Positions 46,448-55,071 of a DNA stretch of 64,000 nucleotides are shown here, one piece after another. Position 1 is the stretch's first letter; the number at the start of each line of letters is the position of its first letter. Origin of the DNA: an uncultured Chitinophagaceae bacterium (lineage in GTDB: Bacteria > Bacteroidota > Bacteroidia > Chitinophagales > Chitinophagaceae). The DNA lies in NCBI GenBank assembly GCA_937862815.1, contig CALMED010000002.1:620001-684000 (forward strand), in the 5' to 3' direction. Made by a program: the position numbers and the translations under genes. The notes below the pieces were generated by a model. That model was given only the letters and a program-made list of their open reading frames with translations. It had not been told where the DNA came from and searched no databases.

Positions 46448-49030
46448 ATGAGAGTATTGATTTCTTTTTTGTTAATTGGATTTTTGTTCTCTGGAAGAGT
46501 TACAGCTCAAAGTATTTTAACTGGTTTTATCAAGGATGGAAATGGCGCTCCCGTAGATGGAGCCTCAGTGAAAGTAAAGTCTACAAAGTTGTTTTCGATT
46601 GCAGATGCAAATGGCAAGTTTGTCATTCAGTCACCTGGAATTCTTCCGTTTACGCTTTCCATTTCATCTGCTGGTTATTATCCTGCTGATGTAGAGGTGA
46701 AGGAGTTGAAAGATTCTGTGTTGAATATTGTATTGGTTGATAACAGTAAAATGTCAGAAGTGGTGATTACTTCACGCAGACGAATTGAATCGGCCCAGAA
46801 TGTTCCGATTGCAATTTCTGTTGTTTCAGGCGCCCAGGTTGACAATGCCGGAGCGTTCAATGTGAACCGGCTTAAAGAATTAGTTCCCAGTGTTCAGCTT
46901 TATACATCTAACCCACGTAATACAGGAATCAATATCCGTGGACTTGGTTCCCCTTTCGGCTTAACCAATGATGGATTGGATCCAGGTGTCGGATTCTATG
47001 TGGATGGCGTCTATTTTGCAAGACCTGCTGCAGCCACGCTGGATTTTATTGATATTGAGCAAGTGGAAGTATTGCGTGGGCCTCAGGGTACTTTGTTTGG
47101 AAAAAATACAACATCTGGAGCTTTTAACATTACAACAAGAAAACCCACCTTCAAGTCGGGGGCTAACTTTGAATTGAGCTATGGTAACTTTGCTTTTATA
47201 CAAGCAAAAGCTTCTGTTACCGGCGCATTGAACAAGAAATTGGCAGGACGTATTTCGTTTTCCGGAACAAGCCGAAACGGATTGATACAAAATGTACGTA
47301 CCAACCAGTTTACCAATGAATTAAATAATATAGGGGTACGAGGGCAGTTATTATATAAGCCTTTTGAAAATACGTCAGTAATACTGGCCGGTGATTTTAC
47401 CAATCAACGTCCCGATGGTTATGCTCAAGTAGTTGCAGGTGTGGTGCAAACAAAACGTCCTGCTTTTCGTCAATTCAATGCCATCATTGCTGATTTGAAT
47501 TACCAATTGCCAAGCCTTAATGCATTCGACCGTAAAATTGATCACGATGTACCCTGGAATTCCGGAAATGACCTTGGTGGGGTTTCATTGAATATTGATC
47601 AGAAAATCGGCAACGGAAAACTTACATCCACTACTGCCTGGCGTTATTGGGACTGGGATCCATCCAATGATCGTGATTTTACAGGCTTGGAAGCTTTAGC
47701 GAAATCCCAAAATCCATCGAAGCACAGAAACTTATCTCAGGAAATACGGTATGCAGGTGAAATTTCATCTCGTTTGAGCGGCGTGGTTGGTTTGTTTTAT
47801 ATCAATCAGGAAATCAATACAAACGGATTAGAGGAGTCCGGTCGTCATCAATGGCGTTTTGTTCAAACATCAACAAGTCCCTTATGGCAAACCCCTGGCT
47901 TATTTGAAGGATTTGGTATCAGAACAAAATCCTCCATTAAATCGCAGAGCGCCGCTGCGTTTGCAAATATTGATTGGGAGGTTATTAAAGGGCTTCACAT
48001 TTTACCAGGTATCCGCTTCAATTATGATAAAAAAGATGTGAGGTACAGCCGTGTAGCTTCAGGTGGTCTGGATACAGCTACTTTCAATGGTACAACAGCA
48101 CAGAAGGTTGCCCTGCAGGGTTTTAAAAACAGTGTGTACACCAATCAGTCTTATGTGGCCGATGCTGAAGAAAACAATTTTACTTACCAGCTTACGGTTG
48201 CATATAGGCCCAATCATTACATTAACGCTTTTGCTACTTATTCAACAAGTTTTAAGCCGGTAGGAGTAAACGTAGCAGGTCTTCCTACAATAAATGGCCA
48301 GCCGGCAACCAACCTCGCTGTTATTAAACCTGAGTATGTTACCCATTATGAAATGGGTATTAAATCAAATCCATCGGAAAAATTAATTTTAAATGCAGTG
48401 TTTCACAACACAGATATCAAAGACTACCAGGCAAATGTACAGTCGCCGGAGTTAGGAGTCAATCGTGGCTATATCGCCAACGCAGAAGCGGTGAATGTCA
48501 AGGGGGTTGAAATTGATGCAAATTATCAGCTAGGCAACCGGTTTTCCTTATTTGGTGCCTTTGCTTATACCGATGGGAAGTATGTCAAATTTACCAATGC
48601 ACCATTGCCATTAGAAGAAACAGGGTTAACAGAAAACGGAGTTCAAAAAGCGTTTAAGGATATTTCAGGAGGTCGTTTACCCGGCATTTCCAAGTGGTCG
48701 GGATCATTAGGAGGTGAATTGACTGTACCAGGGCAGTTTTTTGCAAAGGAAGGAAAATTCTTTGTTGCCCTGGAAAGCTTTTATCGTTCTGAATTTTCTT
48801 CCAGTCCATCTCCCTCTGCATTCCTGAATATTGAAGGTTATACACTCGTAAATACACGTTTCGGATTCCGGGCAGCAGGTACTGGTTTTTCTGCTTTTGT
48901 CTGGGGAAGAAATATTTTCAATAAAAACTATTTTGAACAATTACTACCGGCAGGTGGAAATGCGGGTCATTATGGTGCGGTTTTAGGTGACCAGAGAACG
49001 TTTGGCGTGACCTTACGCTATTCACTATAG
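46448..49030 (+). CDS. TonB-dependent outer-membrane receptor
   Basis: An 860-residue receptor. I start it at MRVLISFLLIGFLFS, where the signal peptide begins. Residues ~20-100 form a carboxypeptidase-like beta domain (GFIKDGNGAPVDGASVKVKS), then the plug with VEVLRGPQGTLFGKNTTSGAFNI, then a 22-strand barrel ending FGVTLRYSL. There is no SusD gene next to it, so it is more like a siderophore- or small-molecule-type receptor. Its sulfur-type operator and Cys-codon leader suggest uptake of a sulfur compound such as a sulfonate or sulfate ester; substrate not shown. Confidence 0.93.
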   Translation: MRVLISFLLIGFLFSGRVTAQSILTGFIKDGNGAPVDGASVKVKSTKLFSIADANGKFVIQSPGILPFTLSISSAGYYPADVEVKELKDSVLNIVLVDNSKMSEVVITSRRRIESAQNVPIAISVVSGAQVDNAGAFNVNRLKELVPSVQLYTSNPRNTGINIRGLGSPFGLTNDGLDPGVGFYVDGVYFARPAAATLDFIDIEQVEVLRGPQGTLFGKNTTSGAFNITTRKPTFKSGANFELSYGNFAFIQAKASVTGALNKKLAGRISFSGTSRNGLIQNVRTNQFTNELNNIGVRGQLLYKPFENTSVILAGDFTNQRPDGYAQVVAGVVQTKRPAFRQFNAIIADLNYQLPSLNAFDRKIDHDVPWNSGNDLGGVSLNIDQKIGNGKLTSTTAWRYWDWDPSNDRDFTGLEALAKSQNPSKHRNLSQEIRYAGEISSRLSGVVGLFYINQEINTNGLEESGRHQWRFVQTSTSPLWQTPGLFEGFGIRTKSSIKSQSAAAFANIDWEVIKGLHILPGIRFNYDKKDVRYSRVASGGLDTATFNGTTAQKVALQGFKNSVYTNQSYVADAEENNFTYQLTVAYRPNHYINAFATYSTSFKPVGVNVAGLPTINGQPATNLAVIKPEYVTHYEMGIKSNPSEKLILNAVFHNTDIKDYQANVQSPELGVNRGYIANAEAVNVKGVEIDANYQLGNRFSLFGAFAYTDGKYVKFTNAPLPLEETGLTENGVQKAFKDISGGRLPGISKWSGSLGGELTVPGQFFAKEGKFFVALESFYRSEFSSSPSPSAFLNIEGYTLVNTRFGFRAAGTGFSAFVWGRNIFNKNYFEQLLPAGGNAGHYGAVLGDQRTFGVTLRYSL

Positions 49031-49075
49031 GAATTCTATTAATTAGATTAACATAAGCAAGCAATCAGTAAACAA

Positions 49076-49105
49076 AAAGTCATCCTGTTTCTACAGGATG
49101 ACTTT
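49076..49105 (+). terminator. Terminator after the TonB receptor
   Basis: A 13-bp perfect stem (arms 49076-49088 and 49093-49105) with TTCT loop; arms end in A- and T-runs. It lies 5 bp before tRNA-Cys. Confidence 0.85.
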
Positions 49106-49110
49106 CATAC

Positions 49111-49181
49111 AGCTGCATGGCCGAGTGGAGAGGTAAAGGTTTGCAAAACCTTTTACGCCGGTTCGATTCCGGCTGCAGCGT
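49111..49181 (+). tRNA. tRNA-Cys(GCA)
   Basis: The anticodon stem AAGGT/ACCTT holds the loop TTGCAAA with anticodon GCA. The T arm is GCCGG-TTCGATT-CCGGC. The acceptor arms pair GCTGCA with TGCAGC, while the outermost pair is A-G, a mismatch; T at position 73 matches the Cys discriminator. CCA is not encoded. It sits inside the sulfur island, 18 bp before the YeiH-family gene. Confidence 0.8.
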
Positions 49182-49199
49182 CATAGTTGTTCTAGTATT

Positions 49200-50501
49200 A
49201 TGTCTGTAAAACAAAAAATATTACTTTGTACAGAAGATGCGAGGGCTTTACTGCTGGCGGGTATAACTATTGTTTTGATTGTGATAATTGCTCTATCTGC
49301 ACCTTCATTCAAATTTCCGGTACCTGTTTATAAATGGAAGAATACAGAAGACCTTATTCATACAGTTGCTTTCTTTGGTAATTTATCCGTTGTTTTTTTT
49401 ATTACTTTTGCGTTTTTCATTTTGTATTTACTGTTCCTGTTTACTTCAGGTATCGCCGTTAAGAAAAACATTTTCGGGTTCCTAGTGCTTTTTCTTTTTG
49501 CTATCTTATCGCAAATTGTTGCCGGTAATAAAACTGTTTCTTTATACGGACTGGAGTATGTGGTATTTGCATTGTTATTTGGCCTTGCTTTAAATTATTT
49601 CTTCAAACTGCCATCCTGGATAAAAGAAGCAGCACAGTCTGAGTTTTTTATTAAAACAGGTTTGGTCTTATTGGGTTGCAGTGTATTGTTTAAAGATATT
49701 TTAAAGGCAGGATTGCCCGGCATGTTGCAGGCATTACTCGTTGTATTGGTTGTTTGGTTTTTTGCATTCTGGCTCAGTAAAAAATTAAACCTGGATGATG
49801 AGTACGCTGTTATACTGTCATCGGCTGTTTCTATTTGCGGTGTTTCTGCTGCAATTGTTGCTGCAGGCGCCATTAATGGTGATAAAAAGAAATTGTCTTA
49901 TATATCTGCATTGGTATTGATTGTTGCGATACCCATGCTTGTGATTCAGCCATATCTCATCAGATATTTTGAAATACCCGAAGCTGTTGGTGGTGCATGG
50001 CTGGGTGGTACTTTAGATACAACAGCTTCTGTAACCGCTGCTTCAGAACTGGTAGGTAATGAAGCATTACAGGTGGGAGTGATTGTTAAGTTTTCACAGA
50101 ATGTATTAATCGGTCTGGCGGCTTTTTTCATAACCTCCTGGTGGGTATTAAGAGCAAAAGAGGGTGAGACGGGTAACGGCAAACCTTCTTACAGTTTATT
50201 ATGGCAGCGGTTTCCAAAATTTGTTCTTGGTTTTATTGCAGCCTCGCTCATTTTTTCGTTTGTGCTTTCCGTAGAAAGGGTACAACAAACCGGAGCTATT
50301 CTCAGCGTTTTTCGTACAACTTGGTTTGCACTTGCGTTTGTATCAATCGGTATTGAAACGGATCTGAAAACTTTAATTCAGTCGCATGGTGGAAGGCCTG
50401 CTGTTACCTTTATTATAGCGCAACTGTTTAATATACTCTGGACTTTACTCATTGCGTGGTTATTATTTGGCGGTATATTGTTTTCAAGTCTGCAATCTTG
50501 A
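49200..50501 (+). CDS. YeiH-family putative sulfate exporter
   Basis: A 433-residue membrane protein with about ten helices. The family features are visible: FALLFGLALNYFF, FFIKTGLVLLGCSVLF, ICGVSAAIVAAGAI, the GGAWLGGTLDTTASVTAASEL segment and KFSQNVLIG. YeiH proteins are annotated as putative sulfate exporters (UPF0324), and some relatives have been linked to cysteate or sulfonate handling; substrate is unproven. It directly follows tRNA-Cys and heads a three-gene set with DUF2490 and an aldo/keto reductase. Confidence 0.88.
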   Translation: MSVKQKILLCTEDARALLLAGITIVLIVIIALSAPSFKFPVPVYKWKNTEDLIHTVAFFGNLSVVFFITFAFFILYLLFLFTSGIAVKKNIFGFLVLFLFAILSQIVAGNKTVSLYGLEYVVFALLFGLALNYFFKLPSWIKEAAQSEFFIKTGLVLLGCSVLFKDILKAGLPGMLQALLVVLVVWFFAFWLSKKLNLDDEYAVILSSAVSICGVSAAIVAAGAINGDKKKLSYISALVLIVAIPMLVIQPYLIRYFEIPEAVGGAWLGGTLDTTASVTAASELVGNEALQVGVIVKFSQNVLIGLAAFFITSWWVLRAKEGETGNGKPSYSLLWQRFPKFVLGFIAASLIFSFVLSVERVQQTGAILSVFRTTWFALAFVSIGIETDLKTLIQSHGGRPAVTFIIAQLFNILWTLLIAWLLFGGILFSSLQS

Positions 50502-50518
50502 TCTAAAAGAATATATTT

Positions 50519-51283
50519 ATGCCGTTTAAAAATATTTTTCTATTCATTACCAGTATATGTCTGCTGATGATTAACTGTGCCGCAGATGCCCAAACAAAAA
50601 GTACTGTCGAGGAGGAACAATTATGGCTGGGCTATTTTAATCAAACACGTTTCTCCAAGCGTTGGGGTATATGGACCGACGTGGCTTTACGTACAAAAGA
50701 AAATTTTGTGGACCAATTTTCCCAGGCTTTTATAAGGCCTGGTTTAATGTATTATTTAACGGATGATGTAAAATTAACAATGGGTTATACTTATGCCTGG
50801 CATTTCCCTGGTGATAATCATAAAAATATCATCATGCCGGAGCACAGACCCTGGCAACAGATTCAGTGGCATGCCAGGTTTCCCAAAGTAAGACTGATGC
50901 AATGGTTCAGGTTAGAGGAGCGTTTCAGAAGGAATATCAAAAATGATGATGAGTTGGCTGATGGTTACAACTTCAACTGGCGCATGCGCTATAATATTTT
51001 ATCACAATTTCCATTGAGTAAAAAACGGTATCAACCCCGAACATTTTCTTTGGTAACAGCAAATGAAGTGTTTGTGAATTTTGGTAAACGGATTGTGTAC
51101 AACTATTTTGATCAGAACCGCTTTTTTGCAGGCTTTCATTATCATGTAAACAAGCATGATAATTTGCAGTTTGGCTATATGAATGTCTTTCAGCAGCTGG
51201 CGGCAGGAAACCGTTACAGGAATTTACATTCCGTTCGTGTCTTTTATTTTCATAACTTAGATATCAAAAAAATAATAATATGA
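50519..51283 (+). CDS. DUF2490 outer-membrane-like protein
   Basis: A 254-residue protein with a signal peptide (cut near ADAQT). The pattern of alternating aromatic strands (LWLGYFNQTRFSKRWGIW, WRMRYNILSQFPL) and the HNLDIKKI-type end fit the DUF2490 beta-barrel family. Function unknown. It overlaps the next gene by 4 bp and follows the YeiH-family gene by 17 bp, so all three are co-translated. Confidence 0.85.
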   Translation: MPFKNIFLFITSICLLMINCAADAQTKSTVEEEQLWLGYFNQTRFSKRWGIWTDVALRTKENFVDQFSQAFIRPGLMYYLTDDVKLTMGYTYAWHFPGDNHKNIIMPEHRPWQQIQWHARFPKVRLMQWFRLEERFRRNIKNDDELADGYNFNWRMRYNILSQFPLSKKRYQPRTFSLVTANEVFVNFGKRIVYNYFDQNRFFAGFHYHVNKHDNLQFGYMNVFQQLAAGNRYRNLHSVRVFYFHNLDIKKIII

Positions 51284-52170
51284 GGCACATATATCTCAGT
51301 GATGCTGGTCCCAAGGTATCACCTGCTATTTACGGTTTTTACAGGTGGTCCGAATCAGATTTGTCGCAATCCAATATGGATCGGATTGTTCATCTCTGCC
51401 TGGAGTTGGGAATTAACACTTTTGACCATGCAGATATTTACGGGGGCTACGCATGTGAAGAATTATTTGGTAGAGTTCTGAAATCAAAATCAGTTAAGCG
51501 GGAAGAGGTGGTACTATTTACGAAAGCAGGCGTATGTCTGCCTCATATAAGCCAGCCAGAAATCAGGGTGAAGCACTTGAATTCATCAGCCGAACATCTC
51601 ACAAAAAGTCTTGAACAATCACTTCGCAATCTGCAGACAGATTATGTAGATATTTTTCTTCTTAATGAACTGGATGCAGTGGCCAATCTGGAGGAAACAG
51701 CAGTTGCACTTCAGAAAATTAAAGAATCCGGAAAGGCAAGAAATATTGGGGTAGTGAATTTTTCAGTGTTCCAGCACCAGTTACTCAGTTCATATTTACG
51801 CATTCCAATTGTAACCAACCACATCGAGTTGAATCTTTTAAACACAACTGCTTTTGATAATGGGCAGATCGACTATATCAAGCAACGATACATGCGGCCT
51901 TTGGCCACTACTCCGCTTGCGGAAGGAAAAATTGCTGAAAGTTCTGAAAAAGTACCCTTGCGGATTCGTGCTAAACTGGAGGAAATTGCACAAAAGTACA
52001 GTGTGAGTTTCGAATCAGTAGCCATTGCATGGCTGGTAAAGCTTGGCGCTTTACCACTTATCGGAACAATGAACGAGCAACGTATCAGGAATATAGTAGC
52101 TGCGTTTGATGTTGAGCTCGAAAGGCAGGATTGGTACGAGTTGTATCATATTTCGAGGGGTGAACATTAA
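51280..52170 (+). CDS. Aldo/keto reductase
   Basis: A 296-residue NAD(P)H-dependent oxidoreductase of the (beta/alpha)8 AKR family. The substrate/catalytic residues appear as the GINTFDHADIYGGYACEELFG Asp-Tyr segment (here HADIYG), the lysine in VVLFTKAG, and the DYVDIFLLN aspartate strand. Cofactor-binding GTMNEQRIRNI is near the end. YdhF/AKR-like. Its role in the sulfur island is unknown; it overlaps the DUF2490 gene by 4 bp. Confidence 0.9.
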   Translation: MRHIYLSDAGPKVSPAIYGFYRWSESDLSQSNMDRIVHLCLELGINTFDHADIYGGYACEELFGRVLKSKSVKREEVVLFTKAGVCLPHISQPEIRVKHLNSSAEHLTKSLEQSLRNLQTDYVDIFLLNELDAVANLEETAVALQKIKESGKARNIGVVNFSVFQHQLLSSYLRIPIVTNHIELNLLNTTAFDNGQIDYIKQRYMRPLATTPLAEGKIAESSEKVPLRIRAKLEEIAQKYSVSFESVAIAWLVKLGALPLIGTMNEQRIRNIVAAFDVELERQDWYELYHISRGEH

Positions 52171-52215
52171 GGAATAATGAATTTTTTAATTCGGTAAGAA
52201 ATTGTATCTGTAAAG

Positions 52216-52232
52216 TCTATAAAAATTGTAGA
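52216..52232 (+). promoter_or_regulatory. Operator-like site, sulfur motif copy 6 (hydroxylase operon)
   Basis: TCTAT-AAAAATT-GTAGA fits TCTAY-N7-GTAGR. It abuts TATAATTG (52233-52240), a one-mismatch -7 element, so it would lie in the promoter spacer. The gene starts 34 bp downstream. Confidence 0.6.
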
Positions 52233-52266
52233 TATAATTGACAGTCTAATTACTGAACGAATACAA

Positions 52267-52590
52267 ATGGTCATTCAATCACAAATGTTTATTTTTAAAG
52301 TACTTCTATTCATTATGCTGTTTGCATACAAAGATATGAATGATTTTGTGCCTTTTAAAATAACAGGTGTAGTAAAAGAGGATTCCACCGGTCGTCTTTT
52401 GCAAGGTGTGCATGTCTTTCATATAAAAGGGGTAGACGAGTCATTTACCAATGAAAGGGGGGAGTTTGTTGTTTATACATGGCAGCAAATTCCCATTGCA
52501 ATAACAGCTGAGCACCCTTTTTATTATGACACAACTTATATTATTTCAGATATACAAACAGGAATAACTATTACATTAAAAAGAAAGTGA
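52267..52590 (+). CDS. Small secreted carboxypeptidase-like regulatory domain protein
   Basis: A 107-residue product. A hydrophobic N-terminus (MFIFKVLLFIMLFAY) is followed by one CarboxypepD_reg-like beta-sandwich: ITGVVKEDSTGRLLQGVHVFHIKG and TNERGEFVVYT, a motif common in TonB receptor N-termini. It has no barrel. It ends 1 bp before the hydroxylase gene. It could stand by itself in the periplasm or bind a partner; function unknown. Confidence 0.75.
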   Translation: MVIQSQMFIFKVLLFIMLFAYKDMNDFVPFKITGVVKEDSTGRLLQGVHVFHIKGVDESFTNERGEFVVYTWQQIPIAITAEHPFYYDTTYIISDIQTGITITLKRK

Positions 52591-52591
52591 T

Positions 52592-53824
52592 ATGATTTTA
52601 AACTGGCTGGCTACTGCTGTCCCTTTTTTTATATTATTAATGCTTCTTGAGTTTTATGTAAGCAAGCGAAAAGGCAAGCAGGTTTTCAGTTTTGAAGAAT
52701 CTGTGGCTAATTTAAATGTAGGCATTGCGGAACGGCTCTGTGATGTATTTACAACGGGATTATTTTTTTATTTTTTTGACTGGATTTATCAAAATGCAGC
52801 TTTATTTCATTTCAAGCCAATGTGGTATCATTGGATATTTCTTTTTCTTTTTACCGATTTTTTATGGTATTGGTATCACCGTTTTGGTCACGAAGTAAAT
52901 CTTTTCTGGTCAGCCCATGTTGTTCATCATCAGAGTACAGACTATAACTATACTGTATCGGCACGCATTACAGTGGTGCAGGCAGTCTTTCGGTGCCTGT
53001 TCTGGTCCATACTTCCTTTACTGGGTTTTCCGGCGTATCTGATTACTGCTTTACTTCTGGTTCATGGCACTTATCCTTTCTTTACGCACACACAACTCAT
53101 TGGTAAATTAGGCTGGATCGAATATATTTTTGTAACACCTTCACATCACCGAGTACACCATAGCAGTAATCCAAAATATCTCGATAAAAACTATGGTGAT
53201 GTGCTTATTATATGGGATAAAATATTCGGCACATTTGTAGAGGAAGATGAGCAACCTGTTTACGGATTAACGAAGCCGCTCAAAAACTATAGTTTTTTAT
53301 GGCAGCATTTTCATTTTACATTAGAAATGGGGATAGCTTTTTTCAGGGCTTCAGGAGTTAAAAATAAGCTGAAAGCTATTTTCGGGCGTCCGGATGATAT
53401 TGATCCAAGAATTCGTACGGTGCTGGAGCGTAAGTTGATCAATCGTAATGCCCACGGAATAAAACGCCCGATGCCTATAGCTATTGCTATACAAACTGTA
53501 ATAACACTTACATTGCTTTTCTTTATTATTCTATTTGAACATTATCTGGGAGGTCTGCAATTGATGCTTTGTGCTTTATTCATTTTTATTAGTGTAATTA
53601 ATACAGGCGCCATGCTGGAGCATAAAGATTGGGTGTTTTATCTTGAGTATGCCCGTCTCATTATTCTCTATATTTTTATTACCACATGGCATTTTCATCC
53701 ATTCGTCAATATATGTTTGCTGTTAACGCTCACAATATTGGGTTTCTATTTCAGGAGTTTAAATACTTATTATAAAACAGTGTTGTACCAGGTTCGATAC
53801 GAAAGAAATGAATGGGTGCACTAA
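52592..53824 (+). CDS. Sterol desaturase / fatty acid hydroxylase family protein
   Basis: A 410-residue membrane di-iron enzyme. The histidine motifs that hold the irons are all there: HRFGHE (HxxxH), HVVHHQS (HxxHH) and HHRVHHSSN (HHxxHH), spread over residues ~85-195 between hydrophobic helices. The C-terminal third adds four more helices. It hydroxylates or desaturates a lipid in relatives. Its sulfur-type operator suggests a sulfur-linked substrate such as sulfonolipid, but this is inference. Its stop codon overlaps the convergent proA stop by 4 bp. Confidence 0.9.
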   Translation: MILNWLATAVPFFILLMLLEFYVSKRKGKQVFSFEESVANLNVGIAERLCDVFTTGLFFYFFDWIYQNAALFHFKPMWYHWIFLFLFTDFLWYWYHRFGHEVNLFWSAHVVHHQSTDYNYTVSARITVVQAVFRCLFWSILPLLGFPAYLITALLLVHGTYPFFTHTQLIGKLGWIEYIFVTPSHHRVHHSSNPKYLDKNYGDVLIIWDKIFGTFVEEDEQPVYGLTKPLKNYSFLWQHFHFTLEMGIAFFRASGVKNKLKAIFGRPDDIDPRIRTVLERKLINRNAHGIKRPMPIAIAIQTVITLTLLFFIILFEHYLGGLQLMLCALFIFISVINTGAMLEHKDWVFYLEYARLIILYIFITTWHFHPFVNICLLLTLTILGFYFRSLNTYYKTVLYQVRYERNEWVH

Positions 53825-55062
53825 CGTACCTGGCCATTCCCTCTTGCTACCCATTTTTCCGTCACCAGCTTTTCCAATGCAAATGGCCCCCGTGCGTGCA
53901 ACTTCTGGGTGGAAATGCCCACTTCAGCACCTAGACCAAACTCCTCACCATCCGTAAAACGGGTGCTGGCGTTGTGATAAACAGCGGCGGCATCAACACG
54001 TTGTAAGAAACGTTCTGCAGCTTTTTTATTTGCCGTTGCAATTGCTTCACTATGCTTTGTGCCATGCTCAGCAATATGCCGAAGTGCTTCTTCTTCATTC
54101 TTTACCAGTTTTACCGCACAGGCAAGCGAAAGAAACTCCCGGTCATAATCTTCTGTTGCTGCTTTGTGTAAGTGAGGATAGCTTCTGAGTAGTGAAAATG
54201 ATTTTGCATCTGCATAGAGTTGCACTTGTTTTTCCCGAAAAACGGGCGATAAGAGGGCTAAAAATTGAGGTGCAATTGTTTCATCAATGAGTATAGTATC
54301 CATCGCATTACATACAGACGGACGGCTCGTTTTCGCATTGACAACAATTCTTGCCGCCATAAGTAAATCGGCCTGCCCGTGAACATATACATGACAAACA
54401 CCTGCACCTGTTTCAATTACAGGAACCAGGCTGTTCTTTCGTACAAACTGAATCAAACTGTTGCTGCCACGGGGAATAATGACATCAATCCATTTGGTGG
54501 CAGTGAATAATTCCTCCACCACTTCCCGTTGGGGTGGCAACAGTAACACCAGTTCTTTCGGCAGTTGATACCGTTGTAAAACCGAATGCAGGAGTTTTAC
54601 AAGCGCTTTATTGGTATGATTGGCATCACGGCTGCCTTTGAGCACACAGGCATTTCTGCTTTTCAGGCACAGGGTTGCAATATCAGCCACAACGTTGGGA
54701 CGGGATTCAAAAATGGCAGCCACCACACCCAGTGGTACCGTCATTCGTTGCAACAGGATTCCGTTCGGCAGCGTTTTCTCTTCCTCAATAATTCCTGCAG
54801 GATCGTTCAATTTGGCCACTTTCTTTATGCCCTTGCTGATGGATTGCAGGCGCTCTGGCGTTAAAAGCAACCGGTCGTACAAGGGGTTTTGTACATCCAT
54901 TTTTGCCAGGTCCTTTTTATTGGCTGCAAGTATGGTTGCTGTGCTTTGTACCAATGCGCCGGCAAAATCGAGAATCATGCGTTTGATAACAGACTGCTTT
55001 GCTTGCTGCAGCAAAATAGCAGAATGATGTGTACGCTGTATCTGTTTTTGAATAGCATTCAT
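53821..55062 (-). CDS. proA: Glutamate-5-semialdehyde dehydrogenase
   Basis: A 413-residue ProA. The aldehyde-dehydrogenase-like fold has the catalytic cysteine in SRPSVCNAMDTILID, preceded by IESRPNVVADIATLCLKS and KGSRDANHTN. Late FTDGEEFGLGAEVGISTQKLHARGP is diagnostic of ProA. It reduces glutamyl-5-phosphate in proline synthesis. It follows proB by 9 bp on the same strand. Confidence 0.97.
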   Translation of the reverse strand: MNAIQKQIQRTHHSAILLQQAKQSVIKRMILDFAGALVQSTATILAANKKDLAKMDVQNPLYDRLLLTPERLQSISKGIKKVAKLNDPAGIIEEEKTLPNGILLQRMTVPLGVVAAIFESRPNVVADIATLCLKSRNACVLKGSRDANHTNKALVKLLHSVLQRYQLPKELVLLLPPQREVVEELFTATKWIDVIIPRGSNSLIQFVRKNSLVPVIETGAGVCHVYVHGQADLLMAARIVVNAKTSRPSVCNAMDTILIDETIAPQFLALLSPVFREKQVQLYADAKSFSLLRSYPHLHKAATEDYDREFLSLACAVKLVKNEEEALRHIAEHGTKHSEAIATANKKAAERFLQRVDAAAVYHNASTRFTDGEEFGLGAEVGISTQKLHARGPFALEKLVTEKWVARGNGQVR

Positions 55063-55071
55063 ATTTATCAG

